64,000 bases of DNA from Margaritifera margaritifera (Eukaryota > Mollusca > Bivalvia > Unionida > Margaritiferidae): positions 3,645,001 through 3,709,000 of the forward strand of contig JAQPZY010001569.1 of the NCBI GenBank assembly GCA_029931535.1, given 5' to 3'. A program made the position numbers and the translations under genes. The notes beneath the pieces are model-generated. The model was not told where the DNA came from. It did no database searches and saw only the letters and a list, made by a program, of their open reading frames with translations. Shown in pieces: positions 34,926-47,089 of the stretch (position 1 is its first letter; each line of letters starts with the position of its first letter).

Positions 34926-36604
34926 TGCAAACAGCACTATAATGCTTGTGAAACATGTATACCCTTACTGCCAAAATAAGGAAAGAAAACAAATCTAAGC
35001 CCAGAGAGTTAAAATCTTTGTAAAAAGCAGAAAATTTGCTTTATAGGAACCAAATCAACTCATCCACACATACCTTCCTCATGCCATAACACAATTTGTT
35101 ATATGAAAAACACAATTTTTTACTCCCCAACCCCTGGACATGGTCGTGATTAAAAAATCTGAATTTTCAGTAATATTAGCAACAAAGAGAGAGAGAGAGG
35201 GAGACCTATCTTGACCATCACAATATATGCCTTCAGCTTGTAACCTGTAGTATATCTGTTTAGGAAAAGAGGTCTTAATATCATTGCATTACATCCGGTT
35301 GTCCTCCAGAGGTACAAGTCAACAATCAATATGGTAAAATACATGTAGCAGAACTAGAAACAATTACCTACTCAAGAACCTAATTACCACCACCGACAAC
35401 AGCAACAATCTAGTACTTTCCTAGTCTTTCTTTCTCCTATATTTTATATCATCATAATCAAATCATTAATCAACACAACATAAATAATATCATCGTATCA
35501 TCATCACATCAACAACAATTTATCATCAACATCACAATCATCACAAAAATCAGCATTTAACAATGAACAAATCATCATCACTAAACAAGTAATCAGCACA
35601 ACATAATAACTATGTGAATTTGCTACCATCATCATCATCATCATGACCATCATTATCGTAATTATGTAGCTGAAACAAAACTTCAGTAATGTAAAGGACC
35701 AACCATTTATTCTTCCAAGGGCTCTACGTGTTGTGAGAAATAAAATCTGATCCTCAAATAGCTTGAAAAAAAAAACTCTTGTTCCGATTTGCAAAAAATC
35801 TAGATCTGTCATATTTTATTGGGAATTTTTTTTTTCTCGAGATAAAGGAAAAAATGTATATCTTTGTACAAACATTAAATAGTCAGTCCCGAACTATTGG
35901 TACTCTGCCAAAATTGAGTGTGCACGTATTCCTTTATAGAGGTTAGCAATGTATGGAAATTAAATAGAAAAAATATAAATATTATGTCAATTTTTCAACT
36001 TACCAATTTGGCTAGTGATTTAGAAAGGGTTGGTTTAAGATCTGACAACATTGTGCAAATCATCCATTACATGACATCTGCACGGATAGATACGATCTTC
36101 CTTTTATGCTCATTTTTTTTTTCTCTTCATGAGATATATACTTAATATTAAAAAACTGAACACCCTCCGATCATCATGTTTTTGTTCTGGACATGCTCCT
36201 AATGCACAAGATTGATGCACAATTGTGTATATTGTAATGGATAAGTGCAGCTTCTCTAGTGAGACTGACAAAATTATACCTCTGGTGGAGACCCTGATGC
36301 AAACGTGATGTCATAGCCATCTTTTCCTAAAGCAGCCATATATAAACAGTAAAAGTATTGATTAGAGCTCTTCTAAACCTATACTCAGTTGATTGTGATA
36401 GCGGCAATTAAAAGCTAAGGTGGTCAGTGATAAACGGATACCATTTCACAGATTACTTAATTGGCTGACAATAGCTAGGGTGATGTATCAAAAGTTATTA
36501 CATATCAATGCCTTGAATTAGAATGTTTAAGCCATCTTTATTAAAGATTATTGGCAAGTTTGTAAACAGTGACCATGTTTCTTTAAGTTGGATTTTCTCC
36601 ATAT
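34926..36604. other. Unassigned sequence with CAT-rich low complexity
   Basis: An imperfect ATC/AAC-rich stretch lies at 35440-35660 and explains the 102-aa minus-strand frame there. No gene or element is recognised in the rest. Confidence 0.5.
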
Positions 36605-36917
36605 ATAAAACACATTATTATTTCGGTAGTCAGAAGGAAAAATGTTGAAACACAGTTTCAGTTCTGAGAAATATAAGCCATCTGCAAAGCAAGCAAGGCT
36701 CAGCAAAACTAAATTTCAGAACTTTGGTTGATGGAGTTTAACTTTGTGAATCACAGCAGCAATGGAGAACATTTTTTTCTTTGGACATAGCGCAAACACC
36801 ATATTGACATTAGTCATTCTGCTTTGCATATACTGCAAACACCATATTAACAGTATGATTCTGGTGTGTGACATCTGCCCACATAGCAACACCACCCAGC
36901 CTCGGGACAATGCATGA

Positions 36918-37220
36918 ATGCAGAGATCAATCCTAAAAGTAACTAACAGGTTTAAACAATCATCAACAGACCATGTCACAAGAGATCTTCTTTTCTGTAA
37001 TTTTGTTGCAGAACACATGCCGTTTTCAGTTGCTGATAATTTTTCAGACCTAAGTAAGAAAATGTTCCCAGATAATGATATCAGTAAGAAATCCAGTTGC
37101 AAAAGAACAAAAGCAGTGACAATCATAAATAATGCAACTGCACAAATGTTTAACATACAAGTAACCGAGCTATGCCAAAATAACAATGTATCTGTTCTGA
37201 TTGATGAATCTAATGACAAA
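36918..37220 (+). pseudogene. hAT-like transposase, middle fragment
   Basis: About 100 codons read LLFCNFVAEHMPFSVADNF, DLSKKMFPDNDISKKSSCKR and VSVLIDESNDK. This is the pattern of DUF4371/hAT-like transposases and their domesticated relatives (AEHNLPFSxADH, FPDSxIAKxxxCxRTK, LxIDESTD). The last Asp may be one of the catalytic acids. The frame has no in-frame stop until the LINE junction. The 167-aa minus-strand frame over the same bases is a shadow. Confidence 0.75.
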
Positions 37221-38500
37221 ATATAGAACCATTTACATTGGACATGTTACAGAGCATTAAGTTTACAAAACATTGGAAAACCTAAATGTAAACAAGGCTA
37301 CAGCATTAGATGGAATTGGACCCAAAATACTTAAATTGTCTGCACCTGTGGTAATCATGTAAATTACTCATATAATCAACATATTATTGCAACTATTGAA
37401 TATCCTGAGCTGCTGAAAATTGCAAAAGTGACACCTATTTGTAAGAAAGGTGACCAGGAAAATCTGGAAAATTACAGACCAATATCTATGCTACCCACTC
37501 TTTCTAAAGTAATAGAAAAACAAGCAGTGAATTCTATATATTCTTATTTAAATCAAAATATGCTGTTACATAAGGAATAGTCAGGATTTTGACATGAACT
37601 CATGTCAAACAGCTTGAACTAAAATTACTGATGTATATATTGAGCAAAATGAACAAAGGAAACCTCACTGGAACTATTTACTTGGCATTTGATCTTGGTA
37701 ATCATTCCATCTTACTATCAAAATTTAAATGCTACAAGTTTCATGACAACATTATCCAGTGGTTAGCTTCATATCCACAAGATCTCTCTTGCAAGCGTGC
37801 ATAGAAGTTCAACATTGCAACCAGAAATTATCAAAACCGGTGTTCCCCAAGGATCAGTCCTTGCTTGGAACTCTTATTTCTTCTCTTCATAAATGATCTA
37901 ACCTTCATTACAAGTGTATCAAATGTTGACCTCTTTGCTGATGATTCTACACTTCATTCATCTGGATTCTCCATAAATGTTGTGCAATCAAACTAATGCA
38001 ATGACTTGAACAAAATTGAAGATTGGTGTCACAAAAATGATATGCATATAAATGGAAATAAAACAAAATGTATGCTGATGACAACTTCACAACAGACACA
38101 ATTAGGCCAAACACGTTTAGATTTAATCATAAAAGGATGTGAAATTGAGAACGTAGCAAGTCATAAATTTTTAGGTGTTCATGTAAACAGATTTCTACAA
38201 TGGAATGATGAAGTTGACAAAGTATATAAAGCTGTAAATTCAAAAATTACATCACTTTCTAAGAAAAAGAAATATCTTCCTGTGGAAACAAGGATTCTCT
38301 GTTATAATGCTTATATTTTGCCACCATTTGAATATTGTGTCACTATTTGAGGAAGTTGTTCCAAACACAATATTGACAGACTTTAAAACTATAAAAAAGA
38401 GCAGCATGAATTATACTTTGAAAACCATTGGATGCACCAAGCAAGCCTCTCTTCTGTAAACTGAAATGGCTCGACTTGTCTAGAAGGATTGATTACAAGG
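37221..38500 (+). mobile_element. LINE copy 3 (reverse transcriptase part), lacking both ends
   Basis: It begins in the linker before the reverse transcriptase (NIEPF.., matched at 53712 in copy 5) and includes KIAKVTPICKKGD, NYRPISMLPTLSKVIE, a motif A missing a few residues (IYLAFDLGNH), ADLFADDSTLHSS and a 114-aa open stretch (38006-38350) with KFLGVHVNRFLQWNDEV. It stops at GATTAC, where copy 5 continues for about 390 bp to its ATT tail. Several stops and frameshifts are present. Absence of the 3' end is unusual for a normal LINE insertion. Confidence 0.85.
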
Positions 38501-38735
38501 GAGCCGATAAGACTGTCACTCTTTTGATCCATGCATATGACCATGCCGTGAAGTAAGTTTGTCATCTACCTTCATGAAAACCCAAGATTTATTAATTTAA
38601 CTAGGATGGCCATATCTGGCACTCATCACAGCAGTGCAGATGTAGAAAGGTTATTTTCTATGCTGAGAAAAATTCAACAAGAGATTCTGGGAAGTTGGAA
38701 CAACAGTACCATCCATCTCAAATGAGTGCAAAGAT
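38501..38735 (+). pseudogene. hAT-like transposase, C-terminal dimerisation fragment
   Basis: GADKTVTLLIHAYDHAVK is followed, after a deletion, by HHSSADVERLFSMLRKIQQE, which fits the hAT dimerisation signature (SSADVERVFS..). A related but more decayed copy lies at 43180-43330. Confidence 0.75.
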
Positions 38736-39318
38736 GAACACAACGTTTGCAAACCCCCTAATAAATTACTGACAGCAGCAAAGACTGCCTCTAATTAAAA
38801 CTATACTATACAGTCCAATGGATTTTAAAGACAGAAATTATGTGTATTTTTTATTTAATGTCCATGTGGTTGGGATTATGTGTGTGCACATAAGTGTCTT
38901 TATGTCATGTGGTGATGATATTTGACAGTGCGAAGTCTCCCAACTATTTCTTGTATGCAAGTGTATTAAATGCTTCAAAGCAAACAAATGTTATTTATGT
39001 TTATTGAAATTTTAATTTCCACATTTTATATAGGCTGATATGAAAAGAGCTTATTCTCAATTGGATGATTTGGATTTTTGAGGTCACATGCACTGATCCC
39101 CCTTGGGGCATCAAAACACTTTCGGAGTCACAAAAAGGCATAACACAGTCTGTCTGGGAATATGACAGGTACACTTCCTAGTCTTTCTTGTTTATGTGGA
39201 GTGATTTTTGCACAACCATGCTGGCAAGGCCTTCACACCCCCACCCAACCCCAAAAATACAAAAAGCTCAAATATTTGTTTAAAAAAATCATATTTGCAT
39301 AAAATAGTAGCATGAGTT

Positions 39319-40712
39319 TATTGGGATGGACAGAACAACAGGGTACAGATGTATGGACATAAGTATGGTCTGGAACTTGATATCATAAGGAAGAACAACA
39401 GGGTACAGATGTATGGACATAAGTATGGTCTGGGACTTGATATCATAAGGAAGAACAACAGGGTACAGATGTATGGACATAAGTATGGTCTGGAACTTGA
39501 TATCATAAGGACAGAACAACAGGGTACAGATGTATGGACATAAGTATGGTCTGGGACTAGATATCATAAGGAAGAACAACAGGGTACAGATGTATGGACA
39601 TAAGTATGGTCTGGAACTTGATATCATAAGGACAGAACAACAGGGTACAGATGTATGGACATAAGTATGGTCTGGGACTAGATATCATAAGGAAGAACAA
39701 CAGGGTACAGATGTATGGACATAAGTATGGTCTGGAACTTGATATCATAAGGAAGAACAACAGGGTACAGATGTATGGACATAAGTATGGTCTGGATCTA
39801 GATATCATAAGGAGTCTAGGGTACAGATGTATTGACATAAGTATGGTCTGGAACTTGATATCATAAGGAAGAACAACAGGGTACAGATGTATGGACATAA
39901 GTATGGTCTGGATCTAGATATCATAAGGAAGAACAACAGGGTACAGATGTATGGACATAAGTATGGTCTGGGACTAGATATCATAAGGAAGAACAACAGG
40001 GTACAGATGTATGGACATAAGTATGGTCTGGGACTAGATATCATAAGGAAGAACAACAGGGTACAGATTTATGGACATAAGTATGGTCTGGGACTAGATA
40101 TCATAAGGAAGAACAACAGGGTACAGATGTATGGACATAAGTATGGTCTGGGACTAGATATCATAAGGAAGAACAACAGGGTACAGATGTATGGACATAA
40201 GTATGGTCTGGAACTTGATATCATAAGGAAGAACAACAGGGTACAGATGTATGGACATAAGTATGGTCTGGATCTAGATATCATAAGGAGTCTAGGGTAC
40301 AGATGTATGGACATAAGTATGGTCTGGATCTAGATATCATAAGGAAGAACAACAGGGTACAGATGTATGGACATAAGTATGGTCTGGATCTAGATATCAT
40401 AAGGAAGAACAACAGGGTACAGATGTATGGACATAAGTATGGTCTGGATCTAGATATCATAAGGAAGAACAACAGGGTACAGATGTATGGACATAAGTAT
40501 GGTCTGGATCTAGATATCATAAGGAAGAACAACAGGGTACAGATGTATGGACATAAGTATGGTCTGGGACTAGATATCATAAGGAAGAACAACAGGGTAC
40601 AGATGTATGGACATAAGTATGGTCTGGATCTAGATATCATAAGGAAGAACAACAGGGTACAGATGAATGGACATAAGTATGGTCTGGAACTTGATATCAT
40701 AAGGAGTCTGGT
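39319..40712. repeat. 60-bp minisatellite, about 23 copies
   Basis: GAACAACAGGGTACAGATGT, then ATGGACATAAGTATGGTCTG and a variable GATATCATAAGG end, repeats every 60 bp. Rare 61-bp units carry an extra base (ACAGAACAAC) and two short units read AGTCTAGGGTAC. Three end types (GAACTTGATATC, GGGACTAGATATC, GATCTAGATATC) are mixed along the array. The 60-bp length keeps all frames open; the repeated 20-residue MYGHKYGL.. frame is not considered a gene. Confidence 0.97.
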
Positions 40713-40734
40713 GGAAAGCATGTGTCAGTGTCTT

Positions 40735-41370
40735 TCTGTTAAGAAGAAATAGTGATAAAAAGATTTTCAAGATAGCATATTGGATGTTAGATTGGCACCA
40801 TTTTTGTTTACTAGATATCACAAGAAGTCTTCTGGTGAAAACCCCATATCCATATGACCATCCACTTAGGACTAGCAATAAAAAAAAAAATTTAAAAATG
40901 GCAACTGTGGCAGCCTTATTGGAAGTAAGATCAGCACCATATTGGGGGGGGGGGGATCAACTAAACATCATTTGACATCTTCCAGTGAAAACAATGTTAA
41001 TAGTAATTTCCACTTGGGAGGAATAGCAGTAACAAGATTTTCAAGATGACTGGTGTGGTGGCCATACTGGACATCAGATTTGAACCATTTTTATTTAGGA
41101 CCAACTTAGACATCATAAGTTTTCTGGTGAAAACCCCATGCCAATATGACTTTCTGTTCTGGACGAGTAGCTATAACAAGATTTAAAGATGGCTGCCATA
41201 TTGAAGGTCTAATTCAGCACCATTTTCATTAAGGACCAACTACAGTGTAGGCATCAAAAGAGTCTTTGTGTTTTAAACCCTATGTGCATATGACCATCCA
41301 TTCAGGATGAGTAGCAACAACAAGATTTTCAAGAAGGCCACTGCAGGAACCATATTGGATGTCCGAGCAG
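40735..41370. repeat. Family B ~139-bp repeat, about 5 units
   Basis: The same landmarks as 2430-3265: AAAAAGATTTTCAAGATAGC, GGCACCATTTTTGTTTA, ACTAGATATCACAAGAAGTC, TTCTGGTGAAAACCCCATA. It follows the 60-bp minisatellite directly. Confidence 0.82.
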
Positions 41371-41834
41371 CACAATTTTCATTTACAAACCAGAGGTTGC
41401 AGGTCACAAACCTGTCCAGCCCATCCTGGGTCAGTTGCTGTGGTCAGTCACTAAAATCCCATTGTTTTGGTAAATACATAGCCTTTAATGTGTTGAGGTG
41501 CTCTTAAACAACAATGAAAGAAACAAAGAAACTATTGAAATCTATATACAATCCTGGTCAAATGATGCTAGGACTGTATCAGGATCAAATATAATATCAG
41601 TGTAAGTAGGTAACTTTACTGCTCTAAAAGAATGTCTTCAAATTTTTAAATTATTAAAAGTTGTAAGGAATGGGAAAAAGGGAGAGGTATAAAATAACTG
41701 ATAACAGAGAAATTAGAGTGTTTCATGTCCTATCTGATGCAAATAAGCCAGTGCAACTGATGATGATAATAATAATTGCTATCATCACCATAAAGAACAG
41801 TGAAAGTAAACAAATTTTCAGTGTCGTTTAGTCC
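41371..41834. other. Unassigned sequence
   Basis: No gene or element end recognised between the family B repeat and the second foldback copy. Confidence 0.5.
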
Positions 41835-41970
41835 CTTGCCTACCATGGTTAGACGATAAAATTTACAATCATGTAATTTGAAAATGATCTTTAAAACAGA
41901 GCTGCAAAGTTACTGGGCAGACATCAAAAGTAATCAAGTTTCATTGCCCTATCTTAAAAAGGTTTGGTGC
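41835..41970. repeat. Foldback repeat, copy 2
   Basis: Homologous to 20600-20740: ACAATCATGTAAT, AATGATCTTTAA, GGGCAGACATCAAAAGTAAT and CATTGCCCTATCTTAAA. The inner GGGCA/TGCCC pair is kept; the right end of the outer pair is lost. Confidence 0.7.
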
Positions 41971-42598
41971 TATATTTGTATGACTTGTATCATGAATTAG
42001 GTCAACAAATGTGCTTTCACCTCATTAATATGCGTGGATCTCAATCATCAAATGCAACCAAGATTTTGATGATTTAAGCATATATTCAAAGTCTGATACA
42101 ATTTGGATATGAAATCTGACCTCCATAGTGGTAATAAGATCAGCCAATTAGATGCAAGATTATCCCAATTATTCATGCAAAATGCACACTTGCCAGAACA
42201 TGACATGTCACATGAAAAACATGACTTTTTACCCACCCACCCCGTCATGTTTGTAAAAAAACATGATTTTCAGTCAATCTTATTGAAAAAGAGACAAACA
42301 TTTGCTGATACCACAATATATGCCCGTAATTTGTATCCTCAATATAAAGCAGTCATTTTTAATCCTCACAGAAGACTATCACCATCACCATAGAGCAGTT
42401 TATACAGTTAATTGTCATTAAAAGGAAAAGGACGTCTAAGATAAGTAACCACAACTCCACAAACTACTTAACTAAAAATAGCAACAGTGATTTTGTGTAA
42501 CGTGTCTTTTCATCTTAGATAAAGTACATGAAAGTGGAACCCTATTGTTTTAAGTAAATCAAAGAGATGTACAGTCGCGTATAAGTCTGGTACAAATG
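41971..42598. other. Unassigned sequence
   Basis: The 96-aa frame at 42103-42393 has no recognisable domain and no splice context that supports it. Confidence 0.45.
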
Positions 42599-42742
42599 CA
42601 AACAACATTGACCCTGATCTGCCGTCGCATAATGCGCCGGCCGATTAGGGTAGATGTTGTTTGTTCTACTGATTAGTCCATACAAACTGCATAGATCCAG
42701 ATCTGCCGGCACATATGTGCCAGGTCTGGGTCTATGCAGTTT
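42599..42742. other. Pair of adjacent ~60-bp palindromes
   Basis: Palindrome 1 (42599-42663) has arms CAAACAACAT and ATGTTGTTTG, a matched ACCCT/AGGGT, and centre CGCATAATGCG. Palindrome 2 (42684-42742) has arms AAACTGCATAGA and TCTATGCAGTTT, then CCAGA/TCTGG and the 14-bp perfect centre GGCACATATGTGCC. Both contain GATCTGCCG left of the centre, so they appear related. As RNA, several mismatches become G-U pairs. Function unknown: possible ncRNA precursors, a foldback element or a recombination site. Confidence 0.85.
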
Positions 42743-42989
42743 CCAGTTGGAATCAGATTATATTCGAGTATATATGGTATGTTAAAGGAACAAAAATTAC
42801 CCTTCACTGCCCTGAATGAAGACTGATGTAGCCATTTTTTATGAAAGATTGATGACTACTTTGTGATCACCAGAAATGTTTCTTTGAAATCCAATTTTAC
42901 TCCATACATAAAATGCAAAACATGCTTATTGTTGTAGATGGAATAGTGTGGAAAGATGCATGTTTTAAGGCAGAATGTTTAAGGCAGCA

Positions 42990-45480
42990 GCTATAATTCA
43001 AGGAAGGATAGACCATTTGTGACACAAAGCCCAGCAAAACTTAATTTCAGAACTCTTGGTTAACAGAGTTTTACTTCGTTCAGTGCAATAGCATGGGGTG
43101 GGTGGCATTTTATTCTTTGCACATACTGTAACACCATTCTGACATGCATAACTATAATCTACCTTCAGGAAAACCAAGATTTGACATTCTAACTAGTGTG
43201 GCCATTGCTTGTTTGACCCTAGACATAGATGTATCTGGTTTGGCACTCCATCTCAACAATGCAAGTGCAGAAATAGCATGTTCAATACTGAGAATAACTG
43301 AAAAACTTTAAACAATTATATCATCCAGTCTCTAAATAAGTGCAAAGATGAACATTTTCTTTCCAACCAGTATATATTTTGTTCCTTTTATCTCAAGAGA
43401 ATTTTTTCCTTAAACTATTATGATGGATAGAATAAGGTCTATTTTTCTACAAATCAAGGCATCTGGAACCTCACTTTTTTTTTCTTCCCAAAGATATCAC
43501 AGGCCTCCCTCCTCCCTGGTACCCTGCCAAAATGAATGACACTTGCATAATTTTCCAATCCTCCACTGAATTGCTGATAGTAGCAAAGTCTGCATCTAGT
43601 TAAGACTTTGTGTATTTTTTATTTAATGCCTATGCAATTGTGATTGTGTGGCTCTGTGCACATACTAGAAACAGGCGCCGACTCTAGAGGGCACTGGCGA
43701 TCAAGATGAACATTTTCTCAAATTGTCAACCTCATTACATCTGGTACTTTCTCCACTTTCGTATTTAAAAAGCCGACATTATTATATCCGAATGTATTCA
43801 TGGTTGAAAGGTCAAATGTCTATATTTAGCATATATGACATTGGGTCTTTTCTGCAACATATTCAGCAAAAATAAACGAAAACGTAATTTTTCAAACCGC
43901 AGAAAAACTAAATAAACGAACATATACGCTCACCTACTCCTACTTTTTAAATATTTTGGAGTTCTTTTTATGAGCATAATGGTAAAATGTGTGCAAATAT
44001 TTGCAGAAAATCCACGAATTACGTCTTTTTTAAAGGTCACCCATGCCAGCACAAATGGTAACTCTTCCCGGCACATCGGTACATACCAAATGTAAACAAT
44101 GACAAATTCATTTAATGCCATTTTTTGTGAATATCAAAAAATGTATATTGTCATCATAAAGAACAGAAAATCGATCTGTAGCATTTCTCTATTTAAACAA
44201 AAACATAATCATAACTATTTCTTGACAACCAACTCTGTGCCAGAAGTAGAATTGTGGAAGTATTCAGAGCAAGTCATTTTTATGTTTGTTTTTTTGTCAT
44301 TGATTTTATTTTATAGACATGAAAACTGACCAAAAATATCTTATGATCACTAAATTCTAAAATGGCAATTGTTATTTAATAAATTGTGATTTCAGATCAA
44401 TGTATATATGTACAAGAACACTGTAATGCATTTGCACTATTGCTTTTAAGAGTAACATACAATTTAAACTTGTGTATGACTCCTGATTATGGTATTTCAT
44501 GCATAAATGTTAGTGGGGCGCATGATAAAAAGGAACAGAATGGCTTCAGAAGTACATGGAACATAGAAAAAGTGAATTTATTCTTGAAGCTGAATGTTCA
44601 CAAAAATTTATATATAATCATAGGTAAGAAATATGCAACTTTCAGCATGAAATAACATGTCAAGAATTTGCAAAAAGTGACCAAAGACCAATATTAACAA
44701 TGGTGGACGGCTCATGTGTTTGAATGCTTACTGTGAATTTATTTGAAAAGATATCATAAAGATAGGTTCATTTTTGAATTATGCACAATCAAATTATGCA
44801 GAAAAGATTCCATTTTAAGAGCAACATATAATTTCAACTTGTGTATGACTTAAAAATATAGTATTTCATGCAAAAATGTTAGGGTGGTGCTTGATAAAAA
44901 GGCACGGGGGGGGGGGGGCTTCTGAATTACCTGGAACATATAAAAAGTCAATTTATTCTTAAAGTGGAATGTTCACAAAACATTTCTATATAAACATATG
45001 TAAGAAATATGCAAATTTCATCTTGAAATAACACGAGGTCAAGAATTTGCAAAAAGTGCCAAAGATCAATATTAAAAATGGTGGACAGTACTTATGTTTG
45101 AATGCTTTCTGTGAATTTTTTGAAAAGATATCATAAAGATGGGTTCATTTTTGAAATCAGCACACTCAAATTATGCAGAAAACATTCCATTTGTGTATAT
45201 TCTATGATTCTGAAAAAATCATCCCCTGTTGTTACACATACTCAATATGTGTGTGCGTGCGTGTAATGATCGTTGACAGTGCTTTGTCGACCAACTTGTT
45301 TGCTAAAAAGTGTATTAAATGTTTAAGAGAAAACATTTTCTTTCCTTTATTAACCTGTCATTTTATATAAGCTTATATACGTAGATAACTTATTCTCAAT
45401 TATATGACGTAGTTTTTTGGGTCACGACATTTAACCCCCTCCCCCACGCCCCATTCCGGTACCACAAGCCACATTTTTTG
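42990..45480 (+). mobile_element. hAT-like relic (copy 2), split by a ~1.57-kb insertion
   Basis: 42990-43672 and 45247-45480 match 36690-39130 in pieces: CCCAGCAAAACTTAATTTCA, ATCTACCTTCAGGAAAACC, a decayed SSADVERLFS region, CAGTGC and GTGTATTAAATG, TTATTCTCAATTATATGACG. Between them, 43673-45246 is unrelated to copy 1. No frame is intact. Confidence 0.7.
43673..45246. repeat. Inserted dispersed repeat with a 369-bp internal tandem duplication
   Basis: The stretch lies between two hAT parts. From about 44205 to 45225 it matches 57475-58535. A segment starting at 44451 (AGTAACATACAATTT) is repeated from 44820 (AGCAACATATAATTT), period 369 bp. The first 500 bp (43673-44200) keep more CpG than the flanks. 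A G-run of 13 lies near 44908. The frames at 44099-44655 lack any recognised domain. Confidence 0.7.
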
Positions 45481-45654
45481 TCACAAAAAGCAAAACTATG
45501 CATTGCTGATACAGTGTGAACTTTACTAATACTGTCAGTTTGATATATACCAGTCGTTATCTTGTGTTCAAGCTTAACCAGCAATTTGGTCATATAATTA
45601 TTTTTACAAATATTTTCACTTGTCGGTCAAGATGAACTTTGATGACGGAATGAA

Positions 45655-45775
45655 GTACAGACGACGACGAATTTTTTTTTTAATTTTGCACATTCCCAAC
45701 TGAATCATCTCAAATATTCCCCCTCCAATCGATTCCTTGATAAAGTTTACGTCGAAATTAATATAAGGTGATTGA
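45655..45775. repeat. Diverged ~90-bp direct repeat flanking LINE copy 4
   Basis: TTGCACATTCCCAACTGAAT through CGATTCCTTGATAAAGTTTA resembles 48472-48560 (TTGCACATTTCAGACTGTCA, TTGATTCCTTGATCAGTTTT). Similarity is moderate. The two copies lie on either side of LINE copy 4. Confidence 0.5.
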
Positions 45776-45809
45776 TAGATCACAGCCTTAATTTTGCCAA
45801 ATATTAAGA

Positions 45810-46310
45810 CCAAAATAGAATTGAAAGCTACTGTGTCATTAGAAAACACAGGAACATATGTGGTGGTGATGTTTGTACATACATAAGAAATTGTATAGCT
45901 TTTTCTACTAAACCAGATTTGCAGCATGAGGCCATAGAAGCCCTTTGGTTTGACTTATTATTACCCAAATGTAAGCCTATAGTTGTTGGTACAGTACATC
46001 ATATAAAGCTCCAAAGCAGAATGATTTAGTTTGAAGAAACCTTAGTAAAAATTAGATCAGACTGTGAACTCCTAATCTTAAGTGACTTCAGTATTTGTTT
46101 TTTGAATACAATGTTAGCAATATGTAAAATATATGTTAATTTAATAAAAATGTTTGGATTAAGTCAAATTATCAAGGACTTTACAGGATTAAGTCAAATT
46201 ATCAAGGACTTTACAAGAGTTAACAGACTGAGTTCAACATTATTGGATCATATTTTATGTAATAGACCAGAAAAAAAATTGCCAATCAGGGACAAATCCT
46301 ATAGGTATTA
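45810..46310 (+). pseudogene. LINE copy 4 endonuclease fragment
   Basis: Across frames it reads GGDVCTYIRNCIAFSTKPDL, EAIEALWFDLLLP, CKPIVVGTVHH, a SDFSICF that replaces the usual GDFN, and LLDHILCNRP. The frame 46102-46311 contains an exact 30-bp tandem duplication (46157-46216) adding GLSQIIKDFT in frame. The first third of the domain is missing. Confidence 0.8.
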
Positions 46311-47089
46311 GTGATTACTTTCTTGCCTACTGTACTTGGAAAATAGTTGAAGGACAAATCAGGAAACATAACACAGTAAAAATCAAAACTATGAAGAGCT
46401 ACAGTAAAGATGGGTTTATTACAGAATTGTTACAGATTAATTTGCATGATCTCTTTAGCTTTGAGGATGTTAACGCCGTATGGATCAAACTTAGAGATAT
46501 GTTTAGAACAGTTCTCAATGAGATTGCTCCAATTAAAGAAGTTAGATTAAAACAAAAAAGAACCATATATATCTACTGAAATTTTGGAAAAATTAAATAT
46601 AGAGATCAGCTTTAGAACATTTATAGGAAAGATAAAAGTAAATGCTGTGTATAAAAAAAATGTGCAAAGTTAGAAATCAAGTGCATAGAAATGTTAGAGA
46701 GGCAATATCTAATTATTTTTGTAAAAAAGTTGAAGAGAATAAAAACAATCCAAAGAAACTGGCAACAGTTAAAGTCACTCAGTTATAAATCAGTTATAAA
46801 AATTTATAAATCAGTTATAAAGTCACTCAGTTATAAAAGTTCTAAATCAAAAGATAATGCTAATATTGTACTGACTATTGAGGATAGCAACTGCCATAGT
46901 CCCTGTGATATTTGCAAATCATTGTAATACCTTCTTAACTAATGCAGCATCTATTCTCTTGGTGAAATTACCACAACCTTCAAATACACTTGCAACAGAT
47001 TCAGCCATTCTTTAAGAGTTTTACAGGGCAAGAAATGTTCATAATTACAAATGCCAACTTCAACCTGTAAGTGAGGATTTTGTTTACAA

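Larger units (their letters stand above)
36605..39190 (+). mobile_element. hAT-like DNA transposon relic (copy 1), split by LINE sequence
   Basis: Left part 36605-37220 and right part 38501-39190 both match a second copy near 43.0-45.5 kb. The left part encodes a DUF4371/hAT-like segment, the right part the C-terminal dimerisation segment. LINE copy 3 lies between them, at a point where the hAT reading frame would continue (SNDK, then GADKTVTLLIHAYD). A large part of the transposase between 38555 and 38577 is also missing. Terminal inverted repeats and an 8-bp target duplication could not be identified by eye. Confidence 0.75.

Noticed and set aside
36716..37219. 167-aa minus-strand frame
   Set aside because: It is antisense to the recognisable hAT-like middle fragment on the plus strand.
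39289..40878. Multiple 60-150-aa repetitive frames, and the regular array resembling a CRISPR
   Set aside because: The 60-bp unit is a multiple of three, so frames stay open. There are no unique spacers between constant repeats, and the genome is eukaryotic.
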